Assembly (NCBI GenBank): GCA_963772165.1
Contig: CAVYWA010000010.1
Span: forward strand, 62,001-126,000
Length of the DNA: 64,000 nt
From: JAGVPT01 sp963772165
Lineage (GTDB): Bacteria > Bacteroidota > Ignavibacteria > UBA10030 > UBA8401
Reading direction: 5' to 3'
A model generated the notes under the pieces. That model saw only the letters and a program-made list of their open reading frames with translations, made no database searches and was not told the DNA's origin. Below, in pieces: positions 55,694 to 64,000 of the stretch (positions are counted from its first letter, which is position 1; each line of letters begins with the position of its first letter). The translations under genes were made by a program, and so were the position numbers.

Positions 55694-55986
55694 CGATTCA
55701 TCTTCGTCGCGTGGACCTTTGGTAACGGATGACCGTTGAATAAATAGAAATGCCGCTATGGCAAAGAGAATGGAAAGAAAGAAGATGAGCTTCTTCGTGG
55801 CGAGACTCCGATTGATGGTTAGTGGGTTAAAAACCTACATTTGTTCGAAGAGAATTCAACAACAAACACATGAATAACTCACATCACCGGCCGTTGGCGG
55901 TGAAAAACCGCTCATGAAATAATACCCAATTAGCTAAATAATGTCAACCGAGCGAATAACGAAGCAGTGGCTCAATAGCACGGGCG

Positions 55987-56902
55987 TCACTGCTGGGAAA
56001 TTGCGTTTCGTTTTAAATATTTTACCAATTCCGCGTAGTTGGAAACGGCAATCCCGCCAAGAACGAACGACGCACCGATAAAGGTTCCGGGAGAAAGTTG
56101 TTCCCCCAGAACAACGACTCCCAGGACAACCGCAATGATCGGCGTGATAAATGATGTGAGCGAAAGAATCACCGCTTCGACTCTCTTCAGAAGCCAAAAA
56201 TAACTGACGAACGTGGCAACCGACCCGAAAATTCCCAGATAGAATATCGCAAGAATCGCGTGCGCAGTAAAGTCAATCTTCGAAAAATCTTCGAGCACTA
56301 CACTCGCCGCCAACAAGAGCACCGCCCCCATGAGCATCGGCACGAAGGTAATCGCGAATGGATGAATCGAATGCCCGTGCTTCTTAATGACAATGACGGA
56401 ATACGCCTGGAGAATTGCGCTCACCAGTATCGCCGCCATTCCCCACGCTGCGAGCGGGCCGGAGATATGGACGTCATTCGAAAAAATTGCAAGGATGCCC
56501 AAGAAGCCGAGCACAATGCCGGATATTTTCCAGGTCGTTATTTTTTCATTCGGAAGGAAGAGGTACACAAAAAGGGCTACGGTAAAAGGGTAGATAGAGA
56601 AAACGATGGACGTCAAGCCGGACGGAATATACTGCTCGCCCCAATAGACAAGCGCAAATGGGATGCTGAACGAAGTGAGCGCAACAATCACATAGAACAT
56701 GCGATCGCTTCGGCTAAACGGAACTTTGACGCCGCGTACCTGTGATCAGCGTAAACAATACAGCGCTCGCCACAAGAAAACGGCAACCCGCTGCAAGCAA
56801 GGGCGTCATTGTTTCCAACCCGATCTTGATGACAAGCCATGTCGACCCCCAGATGCTGCAGACCAAAAAATACGCCAGGTAAACGCGGAATCGTTCGCTC
56901 AT
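55987..56902 (-). pseudogene. EamA/DMT-family transporter, frameshifted
   Basis: The N-terminal part (56902-56714) reads MSERFRVYLAYFLVCSIWGSTWLVIKIGLE and stops after ITGTRRQSSV. The rest (open to 55987) reads FYVIVALTSFSIPFALVYWGEQYIPSGLTSIVFSIYPF, with about eight more helices. Removing one base at GTACC (56736-56740) joins them as LITVRGVKVPFSRSDRMFYVIV, which matches the family's first cytoplasmic loop. It would be a ten-helix drug/metabolite exporter of about 304 residues. It begins directly after the DUF1015 stop (TGA-ATG), so these two are coupled. Confidence 0.8.
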
Positions 56903-58184
56903 TCAGTCTGCCATCTTATTGAGCACTAAACCGGAAAGAAGCTTCGGGTAAAAGAATGTCGACTTTTGAGGCATCGTCTGGCCGGCTTTCGCGACGGCGC
57001 GCACCTGGCCGATCTTCGTCGGATTCACGATGAACGCAACCTGAGCCACGCCTTTCATAATTTCATTTTCGCAATCGTCGACGTTCTGGATATAATGGAT
57101 GTTCAGCTTCTTTTCTTGCGCTTCAACGGAGATGCCGAGCACGTTGCCGAGGAAGTACGAATGAAGAAGGACAACATCGAGATCCTTCACTTCATCGGGC
57201 ATCGACGGGGAGACCAGCGCAGCAACCGATGCACTGTTCTTCAGTGACGCTATCCAGTACTTCGAATCCGCCTTGACGACGATACCATAGGCATACTGCG
57301 CATGCGACCCGAGCGCCTTCACCATCGCCTCCCGCGAGGGAAATTCCGTGAGTGAAAAATAGCTTTGGATAGTCGATGAAAAGTCCTTCCAGTCAAATTT
57401 CGGCAGGCTGTGAATCACGCGGTGCGTCGGAAAGATGACGAGCCCCTCGTCATCGAGATTCGTGAAGAACATCATAACATAATTATACAACTCTGTCCCA
57501 TTATGTTTCGGGTTTTGAGACTTCATTAAATTTCTGTACGCAAGTGCGGTTTCATAGCGGTGATGGCCGTCCGCGATCAGCACCTGCTTCGGTTTCATCT
57601 CTTGCGCGATTTTTTCAATCGCCTTCTCGTCGACGATCGCCCAGAGCTGGTTCCGGACATTCTCAAACGTGACGTCCACGGCCGCGGGCGTTGAATACGT
57701 TGGCGCGATGATGCCGTCGACCTTCTTCGCGGCATCGGAGTAAAGGCTGAAGATCTGGCTAAAGTTTGAATTGGTCGCTTTAAAGAGTTTGAATCGGTCC
57801 TCCTTTGCCTTCGACAGCGTTTTCTCGTGAGGAAGAACAATCCCCTTTTCAAATTCTTCCAGATGGCAGAGCGCGATGAACCCCTTTCGTTGAATAACAG
57901 CTCCTGTCGTTGTTGTGAAGGTCTGGACAAGTGGATACACTGCGGGACGGGCCTCGCGAAGAAGAACACTTTTCTCCTGCCATTCGGCGAATGACTTTGC
58001 GGCCGCAGAATAACGGTCCTCCTCGCGGCCAAGAATCAACCGCACGATATTATGCGGGTCTTTGTCGTACAACTGATTTTGCTGTTCCGGCGAAATAACA
58101 TCGTACGGCGGAGCCACAACGGTGTTGATATCGACAGCAGTTTGATTATACCGGATTCCGCGAAACGGTCTTGATCATTGGCAT
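56903..58184 (-). pseudogene. DUF1015 family protein, frameshifted near the N-terminus
   Basis: The open part (58117-56903, 404 residues) starts inside the family at VAPPYDVISPEQQNQLYDKDP. The missing head is in the same strand: the ATG at 58184 reads MPMIK and one base further is PFRGIRYNQTAVDINTVVAPPYDVIS, the standard DUF1015 start. One extra base at about 58169 separates them. Other marks are FIALCHLEEFEKGIVLPHEKTLSKAKEDR and IADGHHRYETALAYRNL. The biochemical role of the family is not established. It is coupled to the EamA gene. Confidence 0.82.
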
Positions 58185-58290
58185 AGATTTTTATCGATTA
58201 TTGTGAAGTCGTTATATTTTCAATGTACGATTTGCAATTCCCAATTGAAACCCTTCCAGATCGATTGGAATGTTTTTTTACCTTTCATTC

Positions 58291-58333
58291 TTATCTCTTA
58301 TCTCTTATTTTCTTATCTCTTATCTCTTATCTC
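58291..58333. repeat. Heptanucleotide repeat (TTATCTC)n after era
   Basis: TTATCTC is repeated at 58291, 58298, 58313, 58320 and 58327, with one 8-base variant (TTATTTTC) at 58305. It ends exactly at the era stop codon (58334-58336). Third heptamer array of the window. Confidence 0.85.
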
Positions 58334-59242
58334 TTACTTATTCTCGTACCCCAACCGCCGCAACCACGCATCCTCGCTCCGCCAGTTTTCTCTCACTTTC
58401 ACATGGAGTTCAAGGAAGACGGAATGTCCGAGAAAAACTTCGATGTCCTTCCGTGCCTTCTCGCCGACCGATTTTAACGCCGATCCCCCTTTGCCGATAA
58501 GAATCCCTTTCTGGGACTGTCGTTCGACAAATATTTCGGCGCTGATGAAGTGCTTTTTTTTCTCCCGTTCGTTGAACGCGACGACATCGACCGTGGTCGA
58601 ATACGGAATTTCCTGAGAGAACTGCTCGAAGATTTTTTCCCTGATGATTTCGCCGACGAAAAATTTTTCGGGTGCCGCGCTCACCATGTCCGCCGGGTAA
58701 TACGGAGGGTGTTCGGGCAGATAACGGACTATTGTTGATACGAGTTCTTCAGTCCCCTCATGATTGAGCGCAGAAAGCGGAAGTATTTCTTCGAACGGGA
58801 ACACTTTGCTGAACCTGTCTATCATCGGAAGAAGCTCCGCTTTTTCTACACGGTCGATTTTATTGATCGCCAGGAAGGCCTTTTTCCTCGCACCGCGAAT
58901 TTTTTCGAACACCGGCTCGTCATTTTGGAATTCTCCGCCCTTTATCTTTTCTGCGTCGACAAGAAGGAGAACAACGTCTGCTTCATCCAGGGCCGACGAT
59001 GCGTGGTGCATCATCATTTCCTGAAGCAAATATCTCGGCGTAATAATGCCGGGCGTATCGAGAAACACAATCTGGTAATGCTCTCCCGATAAAATGCCGA
59101 GAATTTTGTGCCGTGTCGTTTGAGGTTTATCGGTAACGATGGAAATCTTTTGCTGCAGGAGGGTGTTCATCAGCGTGGACTTGCCGACATTCGGCTCGCC
59201 GACGATGGCAACGTATCCGGCTTTGTGAGGTGTCGTTTCCAT
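58334..59242 (-). CDS. era: GTPase Era
   Basis: The ATG at 59242 gives METTPHKAGYVAIVGEPNVGKSTLMN, 302 residues. G1 GEPNVGKST, switch region TTRHKILGI, G3 DTPGI, G4 NKID, and a KH domain at the C-terminus with FVERQSQKGILIGKGGSALKSVGEKARKDIEVFLG. Era helps 30S ribosome maturation by binding the 16S rRNA 3' end. A longer reading to 59389 would include translated MITE sequence (SRFRGND) and is rejected. Confidence 0.95.
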   Translation of the reverse strand: METTPHKAGYVAIVGEPNVGKSTLMNTLLQQKISIVTDKPQTTRHKILGILSGEHYQIVFLDTPGIITPRYLLQEMMMHHASSALDEADVVLLLVDAEKIKGGEFQNDEPVFEKIRGARKKAFLAINKIDRVEKAELLPMIDRFSKVFPFEEILPLSALNHEGTEELVSTIVRYLPEHPPYYPADMVSAAPEKFFVGEIIREKIFEQFSQEIPYSTTVDVVAFNEREKKKHFISAEIFVERQSQKGILIGKGGSALKSVGEKARKDIEVFLGHSVFLELHVKVRENWRSEDAWLRRLGYENK

Positions 59243-59283
59243 TTTCTTGGTCAATGTACTCAAAAATGAAAAGAACATCAACG

Positions 59284-59403
59284 GGTAGCGTCTCAGTTTG
59301 TCATTCCCGCGAAAGCGGGAATCCAAATATTGTCCTCTTGACCTCAAAATGGATGCCCACTTTCGTGGGCATGACATTCTTCGAGCCAAACTGAGACACC
59401 ACC
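59284..59403 (-). mobile_element. MITE-like element, copy B, with perfect 8-bp target duplication
   Basis: 120 bp with ends GGTAGCGTCTCAGTTT and AAACTGAGACACCACC. Both flanks are CATCAACG (59276-59283 and 59404-59411), an exact 8-bp duplication, so this is a recent insertion. Inside are two palindromes: TCATTCCCGCGAAAGCGGGAATCC and GGATGCCCACTTTCGTGGGCATGACA (each split at the centre). It lies 41 bp upstream of era. Inverted, it is homologous to the element at 32011-32201. Confidence 0.92.
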
Positions 59404-59637
59404 CATCAACGAAGGCACTTGACTTTCATGCAAAATATTTTTACACTCGTACCGACAAGTCAAGAATTATTTCCGATCTACTGATCCAAATATCGTTCTC
59501 CTTGACAGAGGAGGAAGGATGCCGATCAGCAGTTCACACACGCAAGCCTCTGAGTTCGTCCGTCGATGGATTTCAGGGGCTTTTTCTGTTTTTGTCGGAT
59601 GATCACACAATGACGTTGATGGAAGGAGGCCTTGACT

Positions 59638-60675
59638 ATGGATGACATCAATATCGATGAACGCTTCCAGAGTATCTTTGAAGTCCTGGCGATTTTGAAG
59701 GCCACAAACCAGCACCAAAAAGTTCTCCACCTGATCGTCGACCGCATTACGAGGATCTTCAAATGCCAAACGTGTGCCGTTGTTATCATAGACCCGGCAA
59801 CGGAATACCTGCATATCGAAAACAACTGCGGACTTTCGCTGACCTTCTGCAAATCGTATAGAGCAAAGCTCGCCACCGGTGCAATTGGGAAGCTGCTATG
59901 GACCGGGAAGCCGATTTTAATTTCAGACATCGATTGCGAACCTCAACTGGCATCGGAGGTAAAGCTCGAGCACTCTTTCGGCTCCGCTGTCTGCACTCAG
60001 ATTTCTGTCAATCATCGGACATTGGGATACTTGCATGCGGACAGCAGAGAAAAACATGCTTTCGACGAACGCGGCCTTCGTCTCCTGCAATCTTTCGCCG
60101 ACATCGCCGGGCTCGCTCTCATAAAAGATCAACTGTTCGAGGAGAACTTGCGATTGGAGAAGATCGACCGCGAAACGGGGCTTGAGAAATATAGCACGTT
60201 CCTCGAGGGGCTCAACGCGGGCATAGAGCGTGCAAAAGACTCCAACGAAGAATTTTCCCTGCTTCTCCTCGACGTTGACAACTTCAAAGAGATCGTGCAT
60301 ACGTACGGATATGACGCATCGAAGCAGCTGTTGAAAGAAATCGGTTCTCGTTTGAAACTGCGGCTTCGCCCGATTGATGCGTGCGGAAGATACGGCTTCG
60401 ATGAGTTCATCGTACTTCTGGCAAATACACACTTGGACGATGCAATCACCCACGCGAAGCATCTTGCGCAGACTATCGCCGAAACACCGTTCACCCAGCA
60501 GAAGATCCAATCCGGCGTGAGTATAGGCGTCTCGGCGTACCCGGTGAACGGAAGGACCGTACAAGAATTGCTCCTCACCTTGAAGGGAGCATTATTCGAG
60601 GCTCAAAGGGCAGGAAGAAATACCGTCTATTTCTACCCGACGTTGAAGCATGTCAAAGGCGAGCTGGTCCTCTGA
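59638..60675 (+). CDS. GAF-GGDEF protein with degenerate GGDEF motif
   Basis: The GGAAGGAGG at 59621-59629 fixes the ATG at 59638; 345 residues. A GAF domain comes first (HQKVLHLIVDRITRIFKCQTCAVVIID to DERGLRLLQSFADIAGLALIKDQL), then a GGDEF domain (DRETGLEKYSTFLEGL, LLLLDVDNFKEIVHTYGYDASKQLLKEIGSRL). The signature reads RYGFDEFIVLL instead of RxGGDEF, so the second Gly is a Phe. This substitution probably removes diguanylate cyclase activity, though GTP or regulatory binding may remain. The gene stands alone between era and a transporter on the opposite side. Confidence 0.88.
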   Translation: MDDINIDERFQSIFEVLAILKATNQHQKVLHLIVDRITRIFKCQTCAVVIIDPATEYLHIENNCGLSLTFCKSYRAKLATGAIGKLLWTGKPILISDIDCEPQLASEVKLEHSFGSAVCTQISVNHRTLGYLHADSREKHAFDERGLRLLQSFADIAGLALIKDQLFEENLRLEKIDRETGLEKYSTFLEGLNAGIERAKDSNEEFSLLLLDVDNFKEIVHTYGYDASKQLLKEIGSRLKLRLRPIDACGRYGFDEFIVLLANTHLDDAITHAKHLAQTIAETPFTQQKIQSGVSIGVSAYPVNGRTVQELLLTLKGALFEAQRAGRNTVYFYPTLKHVKGELVL

Positions 60676-60970
60676 CAGCGGCATCGCTCTGTCCTTTGTC
60701 GTAGCGGTGAAAGGCCGACGAGTCTTCAGGATGGGATGTTTCTATCCGGCAAAGAGTTGTTCTTCATTTCTTTTCTAGTACTGATTTCAATTGTATACTC
60801 TTGTATTTTTCAACACCACGGCGTCAAGCGCGCAAATACGATAAGAGTATAAAGGACAACGATGCTTTTACCGTACTTCGCGCCTTGCGCCGAAGGCATC
60901 CGGCCAAGTTTTACTCGGAATAATCCCTGCTACCCGTTGTTGAACATTCATTTTCCATGAACGTAAATTT

Positions 60971-62155
60971 GTGCTTGCGAGAAAACAACTATTTGAGTTT
61001 TTAGGTCTGAAGAAAAATACATTCGCCCTGCTTGTTGCTGTAATCCTTGTCGGCATGGGAGAAAGGATGGCCGAGCGTTTCCTGCCGATCTATCTTCTCG
61101 CGCTCGGCGGCGGCATTCTTTCGATCGGATATCTCAACGGCGCCAACAATCTCCTGAATGCACTCTATGCGTATATCGGCGGATTTGTCAGCGATAAGCT
61201 TGGATACAAACGGGCACTATTGATATTCAATGCCCTTGCAATTCTCGGATATCTCATTGTCATTATTTTCCCGTTCTGGCAAGCCGTCATTGTTGGATCA
61301 CTCTTTTTCCTTTCGTGGACTGCCATTTCACTCCCTGCAACAATGGAGCTGGTGGCGAAAAATCTTCCCAGGGCCAAACGAACGATGGGTGTCTCAATGC
61401 ATTCACTCGTTCGACGCATCCCGATGGCGCTGGGTCCGATTGTGGGCGGGGCGTTCATCGTATGGTTTGGGGAAAAAGACGGCGTGCGTCTCGCGTTTGG
61501 CGGGGCAATAGTTTTGGGATTTGTCTCACTCGTTTTTCAGCAGCTTCTCATCGAAGCGCGCGAGGAGAAAAAACGGGCCGAAGGCAACCCCTTGAAAATA
61601 TGGGCACGAATGCCGGCACGGCTGAAAAATTTGCTCATATCGGACATCCTCATCCGGTTTTGCGAGCAAATTCCGTACGCCTTTGTCGTGGTGTGGAGTA
61701 TGAAGATGGTCGGAATTTCAGCGCTCCAATTCGGTCTCCTCACTGCCGTTGAAATGACCACTGCGGCGCTGATCTATATCCCGACAGCGTATCTCGCTGA
61801 CCGCGGCACGCGAAAGCCGTTTGTCGTTACGACGTTCTGGATCTTCACGGCATTCCCACTCCTGCTTCTTTTCTCACGATCATATCCCCTCCTCATTATC
61901 GCTTTCATAGTCCGCGGGCTGAAAGAATTCGGTGAACCAACGCGCAAAGCTTTGATCCTCGACCTTGCGCCCGATGACAACAAAGCCGGAATGTTCGGCG
62001 TCTATTATTTGATGCGGGACACGGTCGTTTCAGCAGCGGCATTCGGCGGCGCGTTCTTGTGGGAAATTTCAGCAGAAGTGAACCTGCTGGCAGCATTCAG
62101 CTTTGGGGTCATCGGGAGTGTGCTGTTTATGGTCTACGGAAAAGATTCGAGGTGA
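60971..62155 (+). CDS. MFS transporter
   Basis: 394 residues from a GTG; an in-frame stop at 60941 limits earlier starts. About twelve membrane helices. The MFS loop motif is seen as GGFVSDKLGYKRALLI, with MGERMAERFLPIYLLALGGGILSIGYLNGANN before and LADRGTRKPFVVTTFWIFT later. RGLKEFGEPTRKALILDLAPDDNKAGMFGVYYLMRDT is typical of a subfamily of unknown substrate in environmental bacteria. No regulator or partner gene is adjacent. Confidence 0.85.
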   Translation: MLARKQLFEFLGLKKNTFALLVAVILVGMGERMAERFLPIYLLALGGGILSIGYLNGANNLLNALYAYIGGFVSDKLGYKRALLIFNALAILGYLIVIIFPFWQAVIVGSLFFLSWTAISLPATMELVAKNLPRAKRTMGVSMHSLVRRIPMALGPIVGGAFIVWFGEKDGVRLAFGGAIVLGFVSLVFQQLLIEAREEKKRAEGNPLKIWARMPARLKNLLISDILIRFCEQIPYAFVVVWSMKMVGISALQFGLLTAVEMTTAALIYIPTAYLADRGTRKPFVVTTFWIFTAFPLLLLFSRSYPLLIIAFIVRGLKEFGEPTRKALILDLAPDDNKAGMFGVYYLMRDTVVSAAAFGGAFLWEISAEVNLLAAFSFGVIGSVLFMVYGKDSR

Positions 62156-62240
62156 GCGCTGCATGTGAATTCGAACGGCCGCACCGACAACGTGGAGTGT
62201 TTTTTTGATCGAATAAGGCAGATGTCCTTTGTCGCAAAAC

Positions 62241-62621
62241 CTACTTGGCAACGAGTTTCTTGTAGGCTTCAACATCCAGCAGAAGATCGAGTTCGGCCGG
62301 TTTTTCTATCTTCACTTTGATCATCCAGCCCTGTTCATACGGGTCTTTGTTCACGAGTTCCGGGGAGTCATGAATTTTTTTATTCACTTCTAAAACTTCT
62401 CCCGTAACCGGAGAATAAAGATCTGAGACGGCTTTGACCGCTTCAACCGTCCCGAAGGCCTGGCTGTACTCAACTCTTTTTCCTACTGCCGGCAATTCCA
62501 CAAACACGATATCCCCCAATTCCCCCTGCGCGTAATCGGTGATGCCGATGAACCCGGCGCCCGCCTCAACACGAATCCATTCATGGTCTTTGGTATATTT
62601 TAATCCTTCAGGAAAATTCAT
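62241..62621 (-). CDS. gcvH: Glycine cleavage system H protein
   Basis: The ATG at 62621 gives MNFPEGLKYTKDHEWIRVEAG, 126 residues. The lipoyl domain is intact, with the lipoylated Lys in FGTVEAVKAVSDLYSPVTGEVLEVN. H protein shuttles the aminomethyl group between glycine cleavage subunits, and can also act in lipoyl relay. It follows accC by 41 bp on the same strand. No gcvP or gcvT is in the window. Confidence 0.95.
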   Translation of the reverse strand: MNFPEGLKYTKDHEWIRVEAGAGFIGITDYAQGELGDIVFVELPAVGKRVEYSQAFGTVEAVKAVSDLYSPVTGEVLEVNKKIHDSPELVNKDPYEQGWMIKVKIEKPAELDLLLDVEAYKKLVAK

Positions 62622-62662
62622 ATGCACCTTTCTCTTTCAATGTCAACGGAAACAAAGGATTT

Positions 62663-64000
62663 TTAATCGCTGATGCTAAATGTTTCGATAAATTTCGTAT
62701 CAAAAACTCCGCTGCGGAATTTTTCGTTCTGCATCACCTTCTGCTGAAAAGGAATGGTTGTATGGATCCCCTCGATAATGCATTCCTCGAGAGCATATTC
62801 CATTTTCGTGATGGCCTCGTCCCGCGTGTTGGCATGAACGATAAGTTTGGCAACAAGAGAATCGTAGTACGGCGGAATTTGGTACCCGTCGTAGATGTGC
62901 GAGTCAATCCGGATGCCTGGCCCGCCGCCAAAATGTAAACTCGTGATCTTCCCGGGCGATGGCCGGAAATCGTGATCGGGGTCTTCAGCGTTGATGCGGC
63001 ATTCAATGGCATGCCCTTGAAATTTTACTTTCTTGCTGCTCAGCCGTTTTCCCGCAGCGATCTCGATCTGGGATTTGATGAGGTCGTACCCCGTGACAAA
63101 TTCTGTTACCGGATGTTCAACCTGGATCCTGGTATTCATCTCCATGAAATAGAAATTCCCTGTTTTATCGAGGAGAAATTCGATCGTTCCCGCACCGAGG
63201 TATTTTACGCTCTTCGCGCCTTTGACCGCCGCGGCTCCCATTCTCTCGCGCAATTCCGCATTGACGGCCGGTGAAGGAGATTCTTCAATGAGCTTTTGAT
63301 GACGGCGCTGGACGGAGCAATCGCGTTCGCCGAGATGGATGACGTTGCCGTACGAATCCCCCAGCACCTGAATTTCGATGTGGCGCGGTTCTTCGAGATA
63401 TTTTTCTATGTAGACATCAGGATTGCCGAAGGCAGCTTCAGCTTCATGGCGCGCGGTCTGAAACGCATTCTCGACTTCATTGTCGGCACGAACGATGCGC
63501 ATGCCCCTTCCTCCGCCGCCCGCAGACGCCTTGATAATCACCGGCATTCCAATTTCATTTGCCAGCCGTTTCGCCTCTTCGACGTCTTTCACGACTCCGT
63601 CGCTCCCGGGGATGACCGGCACTCCCGCCTTTTTCATCGTATCCTTGGCAAGCGACTTGTCCCCCATCGCCGTGATCATGTCCGGTTTCGGCCCGATGAA
63701 TTGCAGACCGGAGGTTATACAGATTTCGGAAAACTGAGCATTCTCCGCCAAAAATCCGTACCCCGGATGAACAGCGTCAGCGTTCGTAACTTCTGCTGCG
63801 GCGAGAATGCGGGGAATATTGAGATAGCTTTCCTTACTCGCAGGAGGGCCGATACATATTGCTTCGTCGGCGAATCGTACATGGAGTGAATCCCGGTCTG
63901 CTTCCGAGAACACGGCAACGGTCGAGATACCGAGTTCACGGCAGGCGCGAATAATGCGAAGGGCGATTTCGCCCCTGTTCGCAATAAGAATTTTGTTAAA
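62663..64000 (-). CDS. accC: Acetyl-CoA carboxylase, biotin carboxylase subunit (5' part outside window)
   Basis: The frame continues past 63913 to the right edge, reading FNKILIANRGEIALRIIRACRELGISTVAVFSEAD, so only the first few residues are missing. The ATP-grasp core has ASAGGGGRGMRIV, HIEIQVLGDSYGNVIHLGERDCSVQRRHQKLIEE, MEMNTRIQVEHPVTE, and the C-terminal part has GHAIECRINAEDP. It carboxylates biotin on the carrier protein in the first step of fatty-acid synthesis. The carrier gene accB would be expected upstream, outside the window. Confidence 0.96.
   Translation of the reverse strand, partial: FNKILIANRGEIALRIIRACRELGISTVAVFSEADRDSLHVRFADEAICIGPPASKESYLNIPRILAAAEVTNADAVHPGYGFLAENAQFSEICITSGLQFIGPKPDMITAMGDKSLAKDTMKKAGVPVIPGSDGVVKDVEEAKRLANEIGMPVIIKASAGGGGRGMRIVRADNEVENAFQTARHEAEAAFGNPDVYIEKYLEEPRHIEIQVLGDSYGNVIHLGERDCSVQRRHQKLIEESPSPAVNAELRERMGAAAVKGAKSVKYLGAGTIEFLLDKTGNFYFMEMNTRIQVEHPVTEFVTGYDLIKSQIEIAAGKRLSSKKVKFQGHAIECRINAEDPDHDFRPSPGKITSLHFGGGPGIRIDSHIYDGYQIPPYYDSLVAKLIVHANTRDEAITKMEYALEECIIEGIHTTIPFQQKVMQNEKFRSGVFDTKFIETFSISD

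Noticed and set aside
59243..59389. N-terminal extension of era
   Set aside because: It is translated MITE sequence (SRFRGND) and Era normally starts near METTPHKAG.
62241..64000. Absence of accB next to accC as an oddity
   Set aside because: accB usually lies upstream of accC, which is beyond the right edge of the window, so its absence cannot be judged.

Overview
The window looks like chromosomal DNA of an uncultured or little-studied member of the Bacteroidota/Chlorobiota (FCB) side of the tree, most like Ignavibacteria. The main evidence is a large beta-propeller protein (52213-55693) ending in a type IX secretion sorting domain with the NYPNPFNP signature. A complete Bat aerotolerance cluster, a PafA-type phosphatase and a two-pump RND operon agree with this. 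Base composition is moderate and even, except for one clearly AT-rich island near 32.4-33.7 kb. This placement is an inference: there is no rRNA gene here.

Layout. 1-5.8 kb: exported phosphatases, a frameshifted P-loop protein, a REP-associated tyrosine transposase (RAYT) between two near-identical perfect palindromes, and a frameshifted BamA/D15-like outer-membrane protein. 6-9.4 kb: transketolase followed by a sugar-phosphate-type transporter. 9.5-11.5 kb: a hemerythrin-like protein and two NarL-type response regulators. 11.7-20.2 kb: moxR, DUF58, a BatD-like gene, batA, batB, batC, batD and batE, all on the minus strand. 20.4-21.2 kb: a lipoprotein, repeats and tRNA-Val(CAC). 21.3-30.6 kb: an efflux operon (TolC-like protein, lipoprotein adaptor, two RND pumps). 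31.5-33.8 kb: a YCII protein, then a mobile element carrying a toxin-antitoxin-chaperone (TAC) set. 34-41 kb: a GH2 glycosidase, an RNase II-family enzyme, PepF and a broken DUF559 gene. 41-49.3 kb: GspE/GspF with three pilin-like proteins, then a NarL-type kinase/regulator pair. 49.6-64 kb: uvrC, mce, the T9SS cargo protein, an EamA transporter, DUF1015, era, a GAF-GGDEF protein, an MFS transporter, gcvH and accC (cut by the window end).

The most interesting system is at 32011-33826. An AT-rich HigB-type toxin, HigA-type antitoxin and SecB-like chaperone lie beside the C-terminal remnant of an IS1-like transposase. The whole block is bounded by inverted ends and 8-bp flanking repeats (AATTGCCA/AATTGCCG). 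Two further short elements with the same ends occur at 49592-49720 and 59284-59403; the second has a perfect 8-bp target duplication. I read the block as a TAC module carried by an IS1-family-like element that also has non-autonomous (MITE) relatives.

A second window-wide signal is frameshifting. At least eight single-base indels break otherwise conserved genes, and five of them directly flank a GTAC tetramer. That points to a modified-base-linked sequencing error rather than gene decay. A third is heptanucleotide tandem repeats of three different sequences at three gene junctions.
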